Below, piece by piece: positions 45,882 through 54,501 of a DNA stretch of 64,000 bases. This DNA is from Pseudomonadota bacterium (GTDB taxonomy: Bacteria; Pseudomonadota; Alphaproteobacteria; Sphingomonadales; Sphingomonadaceae). The stretch is from the NCBI GenBank assembly GCA_018240895.1, contig JAFEEX010000044.1, positions 1 through 64,000 of the forward strand, in the 5' to 3' direction. The notes beneath the pieces were generated by a model. It saw only the letters and a program-made list of their open reading frames with translations, did no database searches and was not told where the DNA came from. A program made the translations under genes and the position numbers. Numbering within the stretch: position 1 is the stretch's first letter; each line of letters begins with the position of its first letter.

Positions 45882-46796
45882 ATGGCCGCAAGCGGATCAA
45901 ACCGGGTGATCATCACGGCGCTGGCCGCCAACGTCGGCATTGCCGTGGCCAAGTTTGCCGCCGCCGCCTTCACCGGATCGTCCGCGATGCTGACTGAAGG
46001 GGTGCACAGCCTGGTCGATTCGACCAATCAGGTGCTGCTGCTTTACGGCACCCGCCGCAGCCGCCGTCCGGCCGATATGCAGCATCCGTTCGGCTATGGG
46101 CGGGAACTGTATTTCTGGTCCTTCGTGGTGGCCATCCTGGTCTTTTCGCTTGGGGCGGGTGTGTCGCTTTACGAAGGGGTTCTGCACCTGCTCAGTCCCG
46201 AGCCAACGCGCGATCTGGGGGTGGCTTTTGCCGTGCTGGGCGTGGCCGGCGCGCTTGAAGGGTGGTCAACCTGGGAAGCACTGCGGGAATTTTCCAGGGC
46301 CAACCGCGACAAGGGGATGCTGCGCGCCTTGCGCGAAACCAAGGATGCGCCAACCCTGATCATACTGCTGGAAAATGGCGGTGCCCTGGCCGGTCTGGCG
46401 ATTGCGGCGCTGGGGCTGGGCCTGGCCTGGCTGACCGGCAATCCGCTGTGGGACGGGCTCGCGTCGGTCCTGATCGGGGTGGTGCTGGGCGCGATCGCGG
46501 TGATGCTGATCGTCGAATCCAAGGGGCTGCTGATCGGGGAAGCCGCTGATCCCGCGCTGGTTGAGGCGATTCGCGCCTGCGCGGTTGCGCACCCCGGGGT
46601 TGTCGCGGTGCATGAAGTGCTGACCGTGCATCAGGCGCCTGACATGGTGGTAAGCGTGATCAGCGCCGATTTTGATGACGCGATCAGCGCGCGCGATGTG
46701 GAGCAGACCGTGCGGGACATCGAGGCGGAAGTGGCCCGCCGCTTTCCCGTGGTCACCCGGGTCTATGTTCGCCCGCTTGATCCCGCGATCGGCTGA
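45882..46796 (+). CDS. Cation diffusion facilitator family transporter
   Basis: A 304-residue CDF metal exporter with about six membrane helices. It has SSAMLTEGVHSLVDSTNQVL, where HxxxD-type residues of the metal site lie, QHPFGYGRELYFWSFVVA, and the second metal-site helix LWDGLASVLIGVV, where Asp is kept. The C-terminal cytoplasmic domain contains VAVHEVLTVHQAPDMVV. The metal is probably Zn, Mn or Fe. Confidence 0.92.
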   Translation: MAASGSNRVIITALAANVGIAVAKFAAAAFTGSSAMLTEGVHSLVDSTNQVLLLYGTRRSRRPADMQHPFGYGRELYFWSFVVAILVFSLGAGVSLYEGVLHLLSPEPTRDLGVAFAVLGVAGALEGWSTWEALREFSRANRDKGMLRALRETKDAPTLIILLENGGALAGLAIAALGLGLAWLTGNPLWDGLASVLIGVVLGAIAVMLIVESKGLLIGEAADPALVEAIRACAVAHPGVVAVHEVLTVHQAPDMVVSVISADFDDAISARDVEQTVRDIEAEVARRFPVVTRVYVRPLDPAIG

Positions 46797-46851
46797 CGGC
46801 CCAGGCGGGAATGCAAGATTGTGGACAGCATGGCGATTTGCGCTGCCGAAT

Positions 46852-46884
46852 CTGTCACGGCATTGTAATGGCAGTGTCGCATTT
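46852..46884 (+). promoter_or_regulatory. Pho-box-like 11-bp repeat array
   Basis: Three units at 11-bp spacing, CTGTCACGGCA, TTGTAATGGCA and GTGTCGCATTT, lie 16-48 bases before the DUF47 start. The first matches the PhoB half-site CTGTCAC. Position ahead of a phosphate transport pair supports PhoB control. Confidence 0.5.
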
Positions 46885-46899
46885 TAGGGGGTAAAGGCG

Positions 46900-47547
46900 A
46901 TGTTCGGTTGGTTTCAGCGGCTGTTGCCGCGCTCGGGTGACTTTTTCACCCTGTTTGAGCGGCACGCAACCTCGCTTGTCGCCGCGTCAGAGGCTTTGGC
47001 CCAGTTGATCGCTGGCGATGGTGACCGCGCGGCGCATCTGCGCACGATTCACGATCAGGAACACGCCGCCGACGAGGTGATCCGCGAGACCCTGCACGAG
47101 GTGCGGCAGACCTTTCTGACCCCGTTCGATCGCGGGGCGATCACCTCGCTGATCGGGACGATGGACGATACCATCGATGAGATGAACCGCACCGCCGCGG
47201 CCGTCGAACTGTTTGAAGTGCAAACCTTCGATCCGCAGATGAAGCAGATCGCCGCAGTGGTGCAAACCGCTTGCCGCCTGATTTCAGAGGCGGTGCCGCT
47301 GCTGCGCAATGTCGAGCGTAACGGACACCGCCTGCACGAATTGACCGCACGGCTGGTCAAGCTGGAGGGCGAGGTTGACGTGCTGCACGATACCGGCATG
47401 AAAGCGGCGTTTCAGGCGCAGCGCGAAAAGTCCGATCCGCTGGCCTTTGTCGTCGCGCGGGAGATCTACAAGGGTCTGGAACGGATCGCCGACGCCTTTG
47501 AAGATGTCGCGAACGAAATCGACAGTCTGGTCATCGACCACGGCTGA
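46900..47547 (+). CDS. DUF47/PhoU-like phosphate transport regulator
   Basis: A 215-residue all-helical PhoU-related protein (DUF47). Evidence is FFTLFERHATSLVAASEALA, HDQEHAADEVIRETLHEV, TPFDRGAITSLIGTMDDTID and AREIYKGLERIADAFEDVAN with the acidic E/DxxxD motifs that bind metals. DUF47 genes nearly always precede a Pit transporter and probably gate it. A Pho-box-like array lies upstream. Confidence 0.93.
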   Translation: MFGWFQRLLPRSGDFFTLFERHATSLVAASEALAQLIAGDGDRAAHLRTIHDQEHAADEVIRETLHEVRQTFLTPFDRGAITSLIGTMDDTIDEMNRTAAAVELFEVQTFDPQMKQIAAVVQTACRLISEAVPLLRNVERNGHRLHELTARLVKLEGEVDVLHDTGMKAAFQAQREKSDPLAFVVAREIYKGLERIADAFEDVANEIDSLVIDHG

Positions 47548-47578
47548 AATTCTGACCCGCTTGCAATACCGCGCAATC

Positions 47579-47680
47579 CGTCCGTCCTGAGCCTGTCGAA
47601 GGATTGTCCTTCACTTCCGGTACGGCGCAATGAAGAAGAACAGGGCGATGCTTCGACAAGCTCAGCAGGGACGGGATGGG
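47579..47680. repeat. REP-like inverted repeat (second copy)
   Basis: CGTCCTGAGCCTGTCGAAGG on the left and the inverted GCTTCGACAAGCTCAGCAGG on the right, with a 50-base core, between DUF47 and pit. It resembles the element at 40128-40232. As it lies inside a likely operon, it may shape mRNA stability. Confidence 0.75.
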
Positions 47681-47720
47681 GAATGGATGGCAGGCCGTGG
47701 CTGCCGGGGGGAACTGGACC

Positions 47721-48719
47721 ATGCATGAGCTTGCCTATCCCCTGCTCGTTGGCCTGATCATCATTGCCCTGGCCTTTGATTTTCTCAACGGCCTACATGA
47801 TGCCGCCAATTCGATCGCCACGGTGGTCACCACAAGGTTGCTGACGCCGGTGTGGGCGGTGGCCTTTGCCGCGTTCGGCAACTTTGCCGCCTATTGGCTG
47901 GTGCCGCTGCACGTTGCCGATACGATCGGCAAGGGGATCATCAACAAGGACATGGTCACGCCCGGCGTGGTGTTTGGCGCGCTGATCGGGGCGATGTTCT
48001 GGAACGTGGTCACCTGGATCAAGGGCATTCCTTCCAGTTCCAGCCACGCGCTGCTGGGCGGCTTGCTCGGCGCGGGGATTGCCCATGCCGGGCTGGGCGC
48101 GGTGGAAACCAAGAAGACGATCGAAACGCTGATGGCGATCTTCCTGTCACCGATGATCGGTTTTGCCCTGGCGATGCTGATGGTGCTGATCACATCCTGG
48201 CTGTTCAAGGGGTTTCAGCCGCGCCGGGCCGAAAGCGTGTTCAAGACGCTGCACCTGTTTTCCAGCGCGGCCTATTCGATCAGCCACGGCGGCAATGACG
48301 CGCAAAAGACCATGGGGATCATCGCGGTGCTGCTCTATTCGACCGGGCACCTGGGCGGGGAATTCCACATCCCGACCTGGGTGGCGATCGCGTGTTATCT
48401 GGCAATCTCGCTGGGTACGCTGTCGGGCGGCTGGCGGATCATCAAGACGATGGGCACCAAGTTCACCAAGCTCAATCACCACACCGGGTTCTGCGCCAGC
48501 ACGGCAGGGTCAATCGTAGTGTTCGGGGCCAGCGCAATGGGCATTCCGGTTTCCACCACGCACGCCATTACCGGCGCGGTGATCGGCACCGGCGCCGCGC
48601 GCAAGGCCAGCGCGGTGCGCTGGGGCGTGGCCGGGCGGGTAGTGATGGCCTGGTTCATCACCATCCCCGCCGCGGCTGCGGTCGGCGCGGTATTTTACAC
48701 GCTGACCCGGATGTTCTGA
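47721..48719 (+). CDS. pit: Inorganic phosphate transporter, Pit family
   Basis: A 332-residue low-affinity phosphate permease with about ten membrane helices and the two conserved signatures FDFLNGLHDAANSIATVV and SAAYSISHGGNDAQKTMG; GIPVSTTHAITGAVIG is also typical. Uptake is coupled to protons or metal phosphate. It is paired with the DUF47 gene upstream, 173 bases away, with a REP-like repeat between them. Confidence 0.95.
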   Translation: MHELAYPLLVGLIIIALAFDFLNGLHDAANSIATVVTTRLLTPVWAVAFAAFGNFAAYWLVPLHVADTIGKGIINKDMVTPGVVFGALIGAMFWNVVTWIKGIPSSSSHALLGGLLGAGIAHAGLGAVETKKTIETLMAIFLSPMIGFALAMLMVLITSWLFKGFQPRRAESVFKTLHLFSSAAYSISHGGNDAQKTMGIIAVLLYSTGHLGGEFHIPTWVAIACYLAISLGTLSGGWRIIKTMGTKFTKLNHHTGFCASTAGSIVVFGASAMGIPVSTTHAITGAVIGTGAARKASAVRWGVAGRVVMAWFITIPAAAAVGAVFYTLTRMF

Positions 48720-48747
48720 CGCCCCGGCGTTCAGCCGCGCGGGGCGT

Positions 48748-50406
48748 TCAACCGCGCGGGGCGTTGCTGCGCCGGCGGTGATTGCCATTGCCGCCGGGCC
48801 GGCCGCCGGAACGGTTGCCCCCTTCGCGCCGCTGGCCATTGTCGCCGCCGTGGCCGCCTTGCGGCCTGCCAGTGCGGTCACCATCGCGGCGTTGACCATG
48901 GTTGGGACCGTTATTGGAGCCGTGGCCTTGTGCCGGGCGACGATCATCGCGGTGCGGGCGGCGGTCATCGCGCGCCGGGCGTTCCATCCCGCCGCTGCCG
49001 TCGTTCGCCAGCGGATTGAACACTGGCCCGCGCGGTGCGGTGGCGCGGCGGCCATCGGCCATGCGCTCGTTGCGGATATATTGATCGCGCGATTGTCCAT
49101 CGCGGCTCTGCCCGCCGTTGGAACGGTTGTTGTTGGGGCGCTTGTTGCCCTGGGCCGGGCGCCCGCCGCGGCCGCGGGCATCACGCTCGTCGCGGCGTGC
49201 ATCCTGCTCCGCCTGGACCGCGCTGCGGCGTGACGGGGCGGGCAGGCGGGCGGCCTCCTGCTGGAAATTCTCCGGCAGAGGCAGTTTGGCAAGCTGCACC
49301 CCGGTCAACTTTTCGATATCGCGCAGATAGGCTTTCTCGTCCGGCGCGACAAAGCTGACCGCAACGCCGTCCGCCCCGGCACGCGCGGTGCGGCCAATGC
49401 GGTGAACATATTGTTCCGCCACGTTGGGCAGTTCGAAATTGAACACGTGGCTGACGCCCGAAACGTCAATCCCGCGCGCGGCGATGTCGGTTGCCACCAG
49501 CACCGGCATGGTGCCCTTGCGGAACGCCAGCAGCGCGGCGGTGCGCTGGGCCTGGCTCTTGTTGCCGTGGATCGCCGCGGCGTTGATCCCGGCGGCGGAA
49601 AGGTGGCGCACCACCCGGTCCGCGCCGTGCTTGGTCCGGGTGAAGACCAGCGTGCGCTCAATCTCGCCAGATGCCAGCCCCTTGCGCAGTGACAGCGTCA
49701 GCAGCGCCTGCTTTTCAGCCTGGTTGATGAACACGGCATACTGCTCCACCCGCTCGGCAGTGGTGGCCTGCGGGGTCACTTCAACCCGGACGGGGTTGTG
49801 GATGAACTGCTTGCCCAGATCGGCGATAGCCTTGGGCATGGTGGCGCTGAAGAACAGGCTCTGCCGTTCCTTGGGAAGCAGCGCCGCAACCCGCTTCAGC
49901 GGTACGATGAAGCCCAGGTCCATCATCTGGTCAGCCTCATCCAGCACGAAGATCTCTACATTGCGCAGGGTCAGTGCGCGCTGGTCGATCAGGTCCAGCA
50001 GGCGGCCCGGCGTGGCGACCAGCACGTCGCAGCCCGGCACCAGCGCGCGGGCCTGCTTGCCCACTGGCACGCCGCCGAACACGCATTGGACCGACAGATT
50101 GAGGAAGCGGGCATAGCCGCGCATATTCTCGGCAATCTGCGCCGCCAGTTCACGCGTGGGGCTCAGCACCAGCATCCGGCACGCGGCGTTGCGGCGCGGC
50201 TGGGGATTGGCTGCCAGGCGGTGCAGCGAGGGGAGTGAGAAGGCCGCGGTCTTGCCAGTGCCGGTTTGGGCAATGCCCAGCAGGTCACGCCCTTCCAGCA
50301 ACGCCGGAATCGCCTGGCGCTGGATCGGGGTGGGATCGGCATAGCCTTTGGCCTCCAGCGCGCGAAGCAGCGGCTCGGCCAGGCCAAGATCGGAAAAATA
50401 AGTCAT
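48748..50406 (-). CDS. DEAD-box RNA helicase, RhlE-like
   Basis: A 552-residue ATP-dependent RNA helicase. The motifs are Q-motif with PTPIQRQAIP, motif I AQTGTGKTAAF, PTRELA, TPGRLLD, DEAD in FVLDEADQM, SAT, and ARGIDV and HRIGRTARAG in the second RecA domain. The last 150 residues are a disordered Arg/Gly/Asn-rich tail typical of RNA-binding extensions. A 17-bp tandem duplication at the 3' end carries the stop. It converges with pit. Confidence 0.95.
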   Translation of the reverse strand: MTYFSDLGLAEPLLRALEAKGYADPTPIQRQAIPALLEGRDLLGIAQTGTGKTAAFSLPSLHRLAANPQPRRNAACRMLVLSPTRELAAQIAENMRGYARFLNLSVQCVFGGVPVGKQARALVPGCDVLVATPGRLLDLIDQRALTLRNVEIFVLDEADQMMDLGFIVPLKRVAALLPKERQSLFFSATMPKAIADLGKQFIHNPVRVEVTPQATTAERVEQYAVFINQAEKQALLTLSLRKGLASGEIERTLVFTRTKHGADRVVRHLSAAGINAAAIHGNKSQAQRTAALLAFRKGTMPVLVATDIAARGIDVSGVSHVFNFELPNVAEQYVHRIGRTARAGADGVAVSFVAPDEKAYLRDIEKLTGVQLAKLPLPENFQQEAARLPAPSRRSAVQAEQDARRDERDARGRGGRPAQGNKRPNNNRSNGGQSRDGQSRDQYIRNERMADGRRATAPRGPVFNPLANDGSGGMERPARDDRRPHRDDRRPAQGHGSNNGPNHGQRRDGDRTGRPQGGHGGDNGQRREGGNRSGGRPGGNGNHRRRSNAPRG

Positions 50407-50830
50407 TTCAATATCAACTTTTCTATTTCCCGCCCGCGCCCGGCCTGTCGCAGCACCGTTCCCGCTTCAGCGCCCTGCGCCAAAAGAGTACGGTCCTGCG
50501 CCAAGCTCAGGACAGACGGTTGTGGGAATCCGCCTTGCGGATCGCCACAGGGTTCGTCGCGATGCGACCCTGCGTGAAGAAGGAAGCGTCATACGGACCA
50601 ACCGAGCATCCGGGCCGGCCTTGTTGGCGGGATTTGTCCCCGCCGGCCTCACGCTGCGCCGGATTGCCGCGCGGAAATTCCCGCCCGACCGATTGGTGTT
50701 GCGCGGCATTTATGCTGCGTTGCGGAAAATTGCAAGGAAATTGCGCGGGGATGTTCGGCCCTTGAGGCGAAATCTCTCGATGTTGTTACGCGAGTTTGAT
50801 CCTGTCGAGCAGTTGTGCCAAGCTAATCTC
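50407..50830. other. Non-coding region with multiple hairpins
   Basis: No convincing gene in 424 bases. It holds a compact REP-like hairpin (GTCCTG and CAGGAC at 50493-50513), CAGGGTTCGTCGCGATGCGA with paired flanks at about 50560, and a nested inverted repeat at about 50607-50665 (ATCCGGGCCGGC on the left, GCCGGC and CCGGAT on the right). Such structure may be an RNA or a repeat cluster. The last 100 bases must carry the promoter of the membrane protein/ImmA pair. Confidence 0.5.
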
Positions 50831-51232
50831 ATGGCAGATCAAACCGTTACTGTTAGTGTGTGTTCCAAGATGGTGGAGTCGGCTACCCGTTCTTGCCAGC
50901 CGATGATCTCGATGCCGGGGGAGCAGGCCAATCCAAATTGGGATGCGATGGCCGCATCCTTCGCGTCGCTGTCGAGTGCGTTCGCATGGGGTTCGATAAT
51001 TCTCGCGCTTGTTGCGGTTGGCGCTGCGCTTGCATGGGGCAGGATTGTCACGGCGACAGCTGAAAAAGAGGCTCGATCTATGGCAAAAAAGTGCGCGGAC
51101 GACTATATTAAGGGATGGCTGGCCAGAGAGGCTCCAGGAATCATCCGAGAACGGGTTGATTTCATTATGGACGCTACACTTGGCCCAGGCAACGATGCTG
51201 AGGCCGCAGATGAAATCGGAAAGGAGGCTTAA
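50831..51232 (+). CDS. Small hypothetical single-helix membrane protein
   Basis: A 133-residue protein with one clear membrane helix (FAWGSIILALVAVGAALAWG, about residues 53-72) and a charged C-terminal cytoplasmic tail. No family is recognised. The frame extends upstream, but that portion is Arg-rich repeat DNA and unlikely to be protein, so ATG 50831 is chosen. The stop abuts the ImmA start. Lower GC than its neighbours suggests recent acquisition of the pair. Confidence 0.65.
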   Translation: MADQTVTVSVCSKMVESATRSCQPMISMPGEQANPNWDAMAASFASLSSAFAWGSIILALVAVGAALAWGRIVTATAEKEARSMAKKCADDYIKGWLAREAPGIIRERVDFIMDATLGPGNDAEAADEIGKEA

Positions 51233-51694
51233 ATGTCAGATCCCATGACGGTGATCGCCCAACATTGGGACAGTACGCCGGTTCCGATTGAAACGATCAT
51301 TCGCGATATCGGATTGCCATTGTCCTATGAAGCAATGAGCGACAACATTTCTGGCTACATTGAACGGGAAGATGGCAGCTATCGTATTGTTGTGAACGCG
51401 AATCATGCTCCGACGCGTCAGCGGTTCACGGCAGCTCACGAACTCGGACATTATATTTATCATCGCGATTTGCTTGGGGAAGGTGTTGGGGACAATCGCG
51501 CTTACAGAGCAGACGGGACCGATCGTCCAAATGCCAACATCCGCCCCATCCACGAACGTCAAGCCAACAGTTTTGCAGCTAATGTTTTGATGCCACGCCA
51601 TCGACTAGTCGCGGTCGGGGGGGAGAGTACAGCGGCGTTGGCTGCACGTTTTGGAGTCTCACAAGAGGCAATGCGGATACGTTTGGGCCGTTAG
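51233..51694 (+). CDS. ImmA/IrrE family metallo-endopeptidase
   Basis: A 153-residue zinc peptidase. The motif FTAAHELGHYIYH (HExxH-type) is near residue 68, and the third ligand lies in HERQANSFAANVLMP, with an HTH-like end ALAARFGVSQEAM. ImmA-type enzymes cleave repressors (ICEBs1, DdrO). Here no XRE repressor is adjacent; the partner is a membrane protein. AAAGGAGG precedes the ATG. GC content is lower than in core neighbours. Confidence 0.9.
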   Translation: MSDPMTVIAQHWDSTPVPIETIIRDIGLPLSYEAMSDNISGYIEREDGSYRIVVNANHAPTRQRFTAAHELGHYIYHRDLLGEGVGDNRAYRADGTDRPNANIRPIHERQANSFAANVLMPRHRLVAVGGESTAALAARFGVSQEAMRIRLGR

Positions 51695-51758
51695 GCCTAG
51701 ATTGACGTAGAGGGCGAGTTGTCCGCTAAAGTCCTCGGGACTGGCCCCGATTACATGG

Positions 51759-53195
51759 TTATGCCTTCCTTTGCGTGGTCCTAAGGTGACCAGATTCCTG
51801 TGGTGAGGTTGCATCTTCACAAGCGATTGCCCCGAACAGGTCATGCGCGTCAGCGTCTTCGATCGTCACCTGCACCACATCGCCGGGCTGGAGTGTCGCC
51901 GGAACATCGCGCAGGTACACCGCGCCGTCGATCTCCGGTGCGTCGGCCTGGCTGCGGCCGGTGGCGCCCTGGTCGCCATCTTCATCCGGTTCGCCCACTT
52001 CGTCGATGATCACCGGCAGCACGCGGCCGACCTTGGCCGCCAGCTTGGCCGCGCTGATCGCCTCGGTCTTTTCCATGATCCGGGCATAGCGTTCTTCCTT
52101 GACTGCTTCTGGAACCGGATCAGGCAAGGCGTTGGCCGCCGCGCCTTCGACCGGTTCGAAGCGAAAGGCACCGACGCGGTCCAGTTGGGCTTCGTCCAGC
52201 CAGTTCAGCAGGTACTGGAAATCCGCCTCGGTCTCGCCCGGAAAGCCGACGACAAAGCTGGAACGAATGGTCAGATCGGGGGCGATCGCGCGCCATGACC
52301 TGATCCGTTCCAGCACCCTGGCCTCGTTCGCCGGGCGCTTCATCGCCTTCAGCACCGATGGCGCGGCGTGCTGGAAGGGAATGTCGAGATAGGGGGTGAT
52401 CAACCCCTCTGCCATCAGCGGGATCACCGCGTCGACGTGGGGGTAGGGGTAAACGTAGTGCAGGCGGACCCAGGGCGGGGTGCCATCGGCAGTGCGCAGG
52501 CCGCCCAGTTCGCGCGCCAGATCGGTCATGTGGGTGCGGACCGGGCTGCCCTTCCACGCGCGCTCCTCATGCCGGACATCGACTCCATAGGCAGAGGTGT
52601 CCTGGCTGATCACCAGCAGTTCCCTGGTCCCGGCGGCGACCAGCTTTTCCGCCTCGCGCAGCACCGCGTCGATCCGGCGGCTGGCCAGTTTGCCGCGCAG
52701 GCTGGGGATGATGCAGAACGCGCAGGCGTGATTGCAGCCCTCGCTGATCTTGAGATAGCTGTAATGGCGTGGGGTCAATTTGACGTCGATCTGCGGGATC
52801 AGGTCAATGAACGGGCCTTGCGCGGGCGGCGCGGCTTCATGCACCGCCTCAACCACCGCTTCGTACTGGTGCGCACCGGTAACGGCCAGCACCTGGGGGA
52901 ATTTGGCGCGGATCAGGTCCGCCTCGCTGCCCATGCAGCCGGTTACGATCACCCGGCCATTCTCGGCAATCGCCTCGCCAATCGCGGCCAGGCTTTCCTC
53001 CTTGGCCGAGTCGAGAAACCCGCAGGTGTTGACCAGCACCACATCGGCCCCCTGATAATCGGGCGACATGGCATAGCCATCGGCGCGCAGCCTGGTGAGG
53101 ATGCGTTCGGAATCGACCAGCGCCTTGGGGCAGCCGAGCGAAACCATGCCGACGCGCTTCTGATCGGGAATCTGTGTGGTATTTTGCGATGCCAT
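51759..53195 (-). CDS. rimO: Ribosomal protein S12 methylthiotransferase RimO
   Basis: A radical-SAM enzyme of 478 residues that thiomethylates Asp of S12. The N-terminal UPF0004 domain has [32 protein letters not shown] and VTGCMG (three Cys for one cluster). The SAM domain has [19 protein letters not shown] (CxxxCxxC). A C-terminal TRAM domain follows, with DGAVYLRDV. RimO is told from MiaB by SLGCPKNxVDSE-type start and the GCNH spacing. Confidence 0.95.
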   Translation of the reverse strand: MASQNTTQIPDQKRVGMVSLGCPKALVDSERILTRLRADGYAMSPDYQGADVVLVNTCGFLDSAKEESLAAIGEAIAENGRVIVTGCMGSEADLIRAKFPQVLAVTGAHQYEAVVEAVHEAAPPAQGPFIDLIPQIDVKLTPRHYSYLKISEGCNHACAFCIIPSLRGKLASRRIDAVLREAEKLVAAGTRELLVISQDTSAYGVDVRHEERAWKGSPVRTHMTDLARELGGLRTADGTPPWVRLHYVYPYPHVDAVIPLMAEGLITPYLDIPFQHAAPSVLKAMKRPANEARVLERIRSWRAIAPDLTIRSSFVVGFPGETEADFQYLLNWLDEAQLDRVGAFRFEPVEGAAANALPDPVPEAVKEERYARIMEKTEAISAAKLAAKVGRVLPVIIDEVGEPDEDGDQGATGRSQADAPEIDGAVYLRDVPATLQPGDVVQVTIEDADAHDLFGAIACEDATSPQESGHLRTTQRKA

Positions 53196-53267
53196 GGGGA
53201 CTGCCCCTTACACTGCGGCGGGACAAAGTGCTACTGCCGCGATGACAATGACATTTGGAGTGGTGGA

Positions 53268-53663
53268 ATGGGCGTGGTCAACTGGCTGGCGGTGAGTGCC
53301 GGAACGCTGGCGTTCTTCATGATTGGCGCGGTGTGGTACGGGATGCTGTTCTCCGTCCCGTGGCAGAGAGAGGTTGGCGTGGGTGCGGCTCCGCGCGGCG
53401 CGGCGATGGTGCGGGTCATGGCGCTGACGCTGCTGTGCGAATTCCTGGTGGTTTCCACCCTGGGGCACCTGTTTGCCCGCACTCATCCCGCCCCGCACGT
53501 GGTGATGATGATGGCGCTGGGTTTTGCGCTGACGGTCATGGCACCGGCCATCGGGATCAACTACCTTCACCAGCGCAAATCGCTGACCCTGTTCCTGATC
53601 GACGCCGGGCATTTCGTGGTCGGCATGGCGGCGGTGGGCGCGGTGTTTATCGCGCTGGGCTGA
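53268..53663 (+). CDS. DUF1761 family membrane protein
   Basis: A 131-residue protein with four hydrophobic segments. The start NWLAVSAGTLAFFMIGAVWY and YGMLFSVPWQ match DUF1761, a small family of uncharacterised membrane proteins. The last 17 bases overlap the opposing LysM/LytM gene. ATG 53268 has TGGTGG upstream, a weak ribosome site. Confidence 0.85.
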   Translation: MGVVNWLAVSAGTLAFFMIGAVWYGMLFSVPWQREVGVGAAPRGAAMVRVMALTLLCEFLVVSTLGHLFARTHPAPHVVMMMALGFALTVMAPAIGINYLHQRKSLTLFLIDAGHFVVGMAAVGAVFIALG

Positions 53664-54501
53664 CCGGCCGGGGCAGATACCGTGCCGGATCGAGCGGCAC
53701 GCGGTTGCGGCGGATCTCGAAATGAAGCTGGGGTTCGCCGGCAAGGCCGGTCTGGCCGTTCAGCCCGATCCGCTCGCCCGCCTTGACGCTGTCGCCGTCC
53801 CTGACGGTAATCTTGTCAAGGTAGGAGTAGGTCGTGGTCCAGCGCCCGCCGTGATAGAGGATCACGGTCAGCCCGTATTCCTTTGGCCCTTCGCCGGCAT
53901 AGATCACCCTGCCGGCGGCGGCGGCGCGGATCGCGGTGCCCTTGGCGGCCAGCACATCAATTCCGTCGTGCCAGGGTTTGTCCGCCACCTTGGCCACGAA
54001 GCCGCGGCGGACCTTGCCTGCCACCGGCCAGCGCAGGGCGGGGGCGGCGGTATCGTCAAGCTCGGCGGGAATGTCGGTCGAGGCGGCGGCTGGTGAGGGT
54101 GAGGGGGATGGCGCGGCGGCGCGCACCGGCGTCCTGGCCAGGGTGGGGATCGTCAGCTTCTGGCCGGGTTTGACCGGAGCCGCGGGGTCAATTCCGCTGG
54201 CCGCGGCGATCGCGCTCCACGGCACGCCCTGATCCATCGCGATACCAAAGCCGGTGTCGCCGTCCTTCACCTCATAGGTCCGGCGGCGGGGGATCACCAG
54301 CGTCTGCCCGGCGCGCAAGGCATAGGGTGCTTTCAGACCGTTCGCCTCGATGATCAGTACGCGCGGCACCTCGGCGCGGTTGGCGATCCCGCCCAGCGTC
54401 TCGCCCGCCTTGACCGTGTGGCTGGCCTCTGCCTTGGGGTCAGGCTCATCAGCGGCGATCAGCAGCACGCCAGCGGCCAGCAGCAGCACCGCGCCGCGCA
54501 T
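53647..54501 (-). CDS. LysM and degenerate LytM (M23) protein, NlpD-like
   Basis: A 284-residue exported protein: signal, two LysM repeats (HTVKAGETLGGIANRAEVPR; TYEVKDGDTGFGIAMDQGVP), a Pro/Ser/Ala linker and an M23 domain. Metal-site parts are WHDGID and LHFEIR, but YSYL replaces YSHL and QLH replaces HLH, so two catalytic histidines are lost. This fits NlpD/EnvC-type activators of amidases rather than an active endopeptidase. Placement next to surE resembles enterobacterial surE-pcm-nlpD. Confidence 0.9.
   Translation of the reverse strand: MRGAVLLLAAGVLLIAADEPDPKAEASHTVKAGETLGGIANRAEVPRVLIIEANGLKAPYALRAGQTLVIPRRRTYEVKDGDTGFGIAMDQGVPWSAIAAASGIDPAAPVKPGQKLTIPTLARTPVRAAAPSPSPSPAAASTDIPAELDDTAAPALRWPVAGKVRRGFVAKVADKPWHDGIDVLAAKGTAIRAAAAGRVIYAGEGPKEYGLTVILYHGGRWTTTYSYLDKITVRDGDSVKAGERIGLNGQTGLAGEPQLHFEIRRNRVPLDPARYLPRPVSPAR

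Noticed and set aside
50522..50830. N-terminal extension of the small membrane protein
   Set aside because: The translated text is Arg-rich and lies over inverted repeats; ATG 50831 gives a normal protein.
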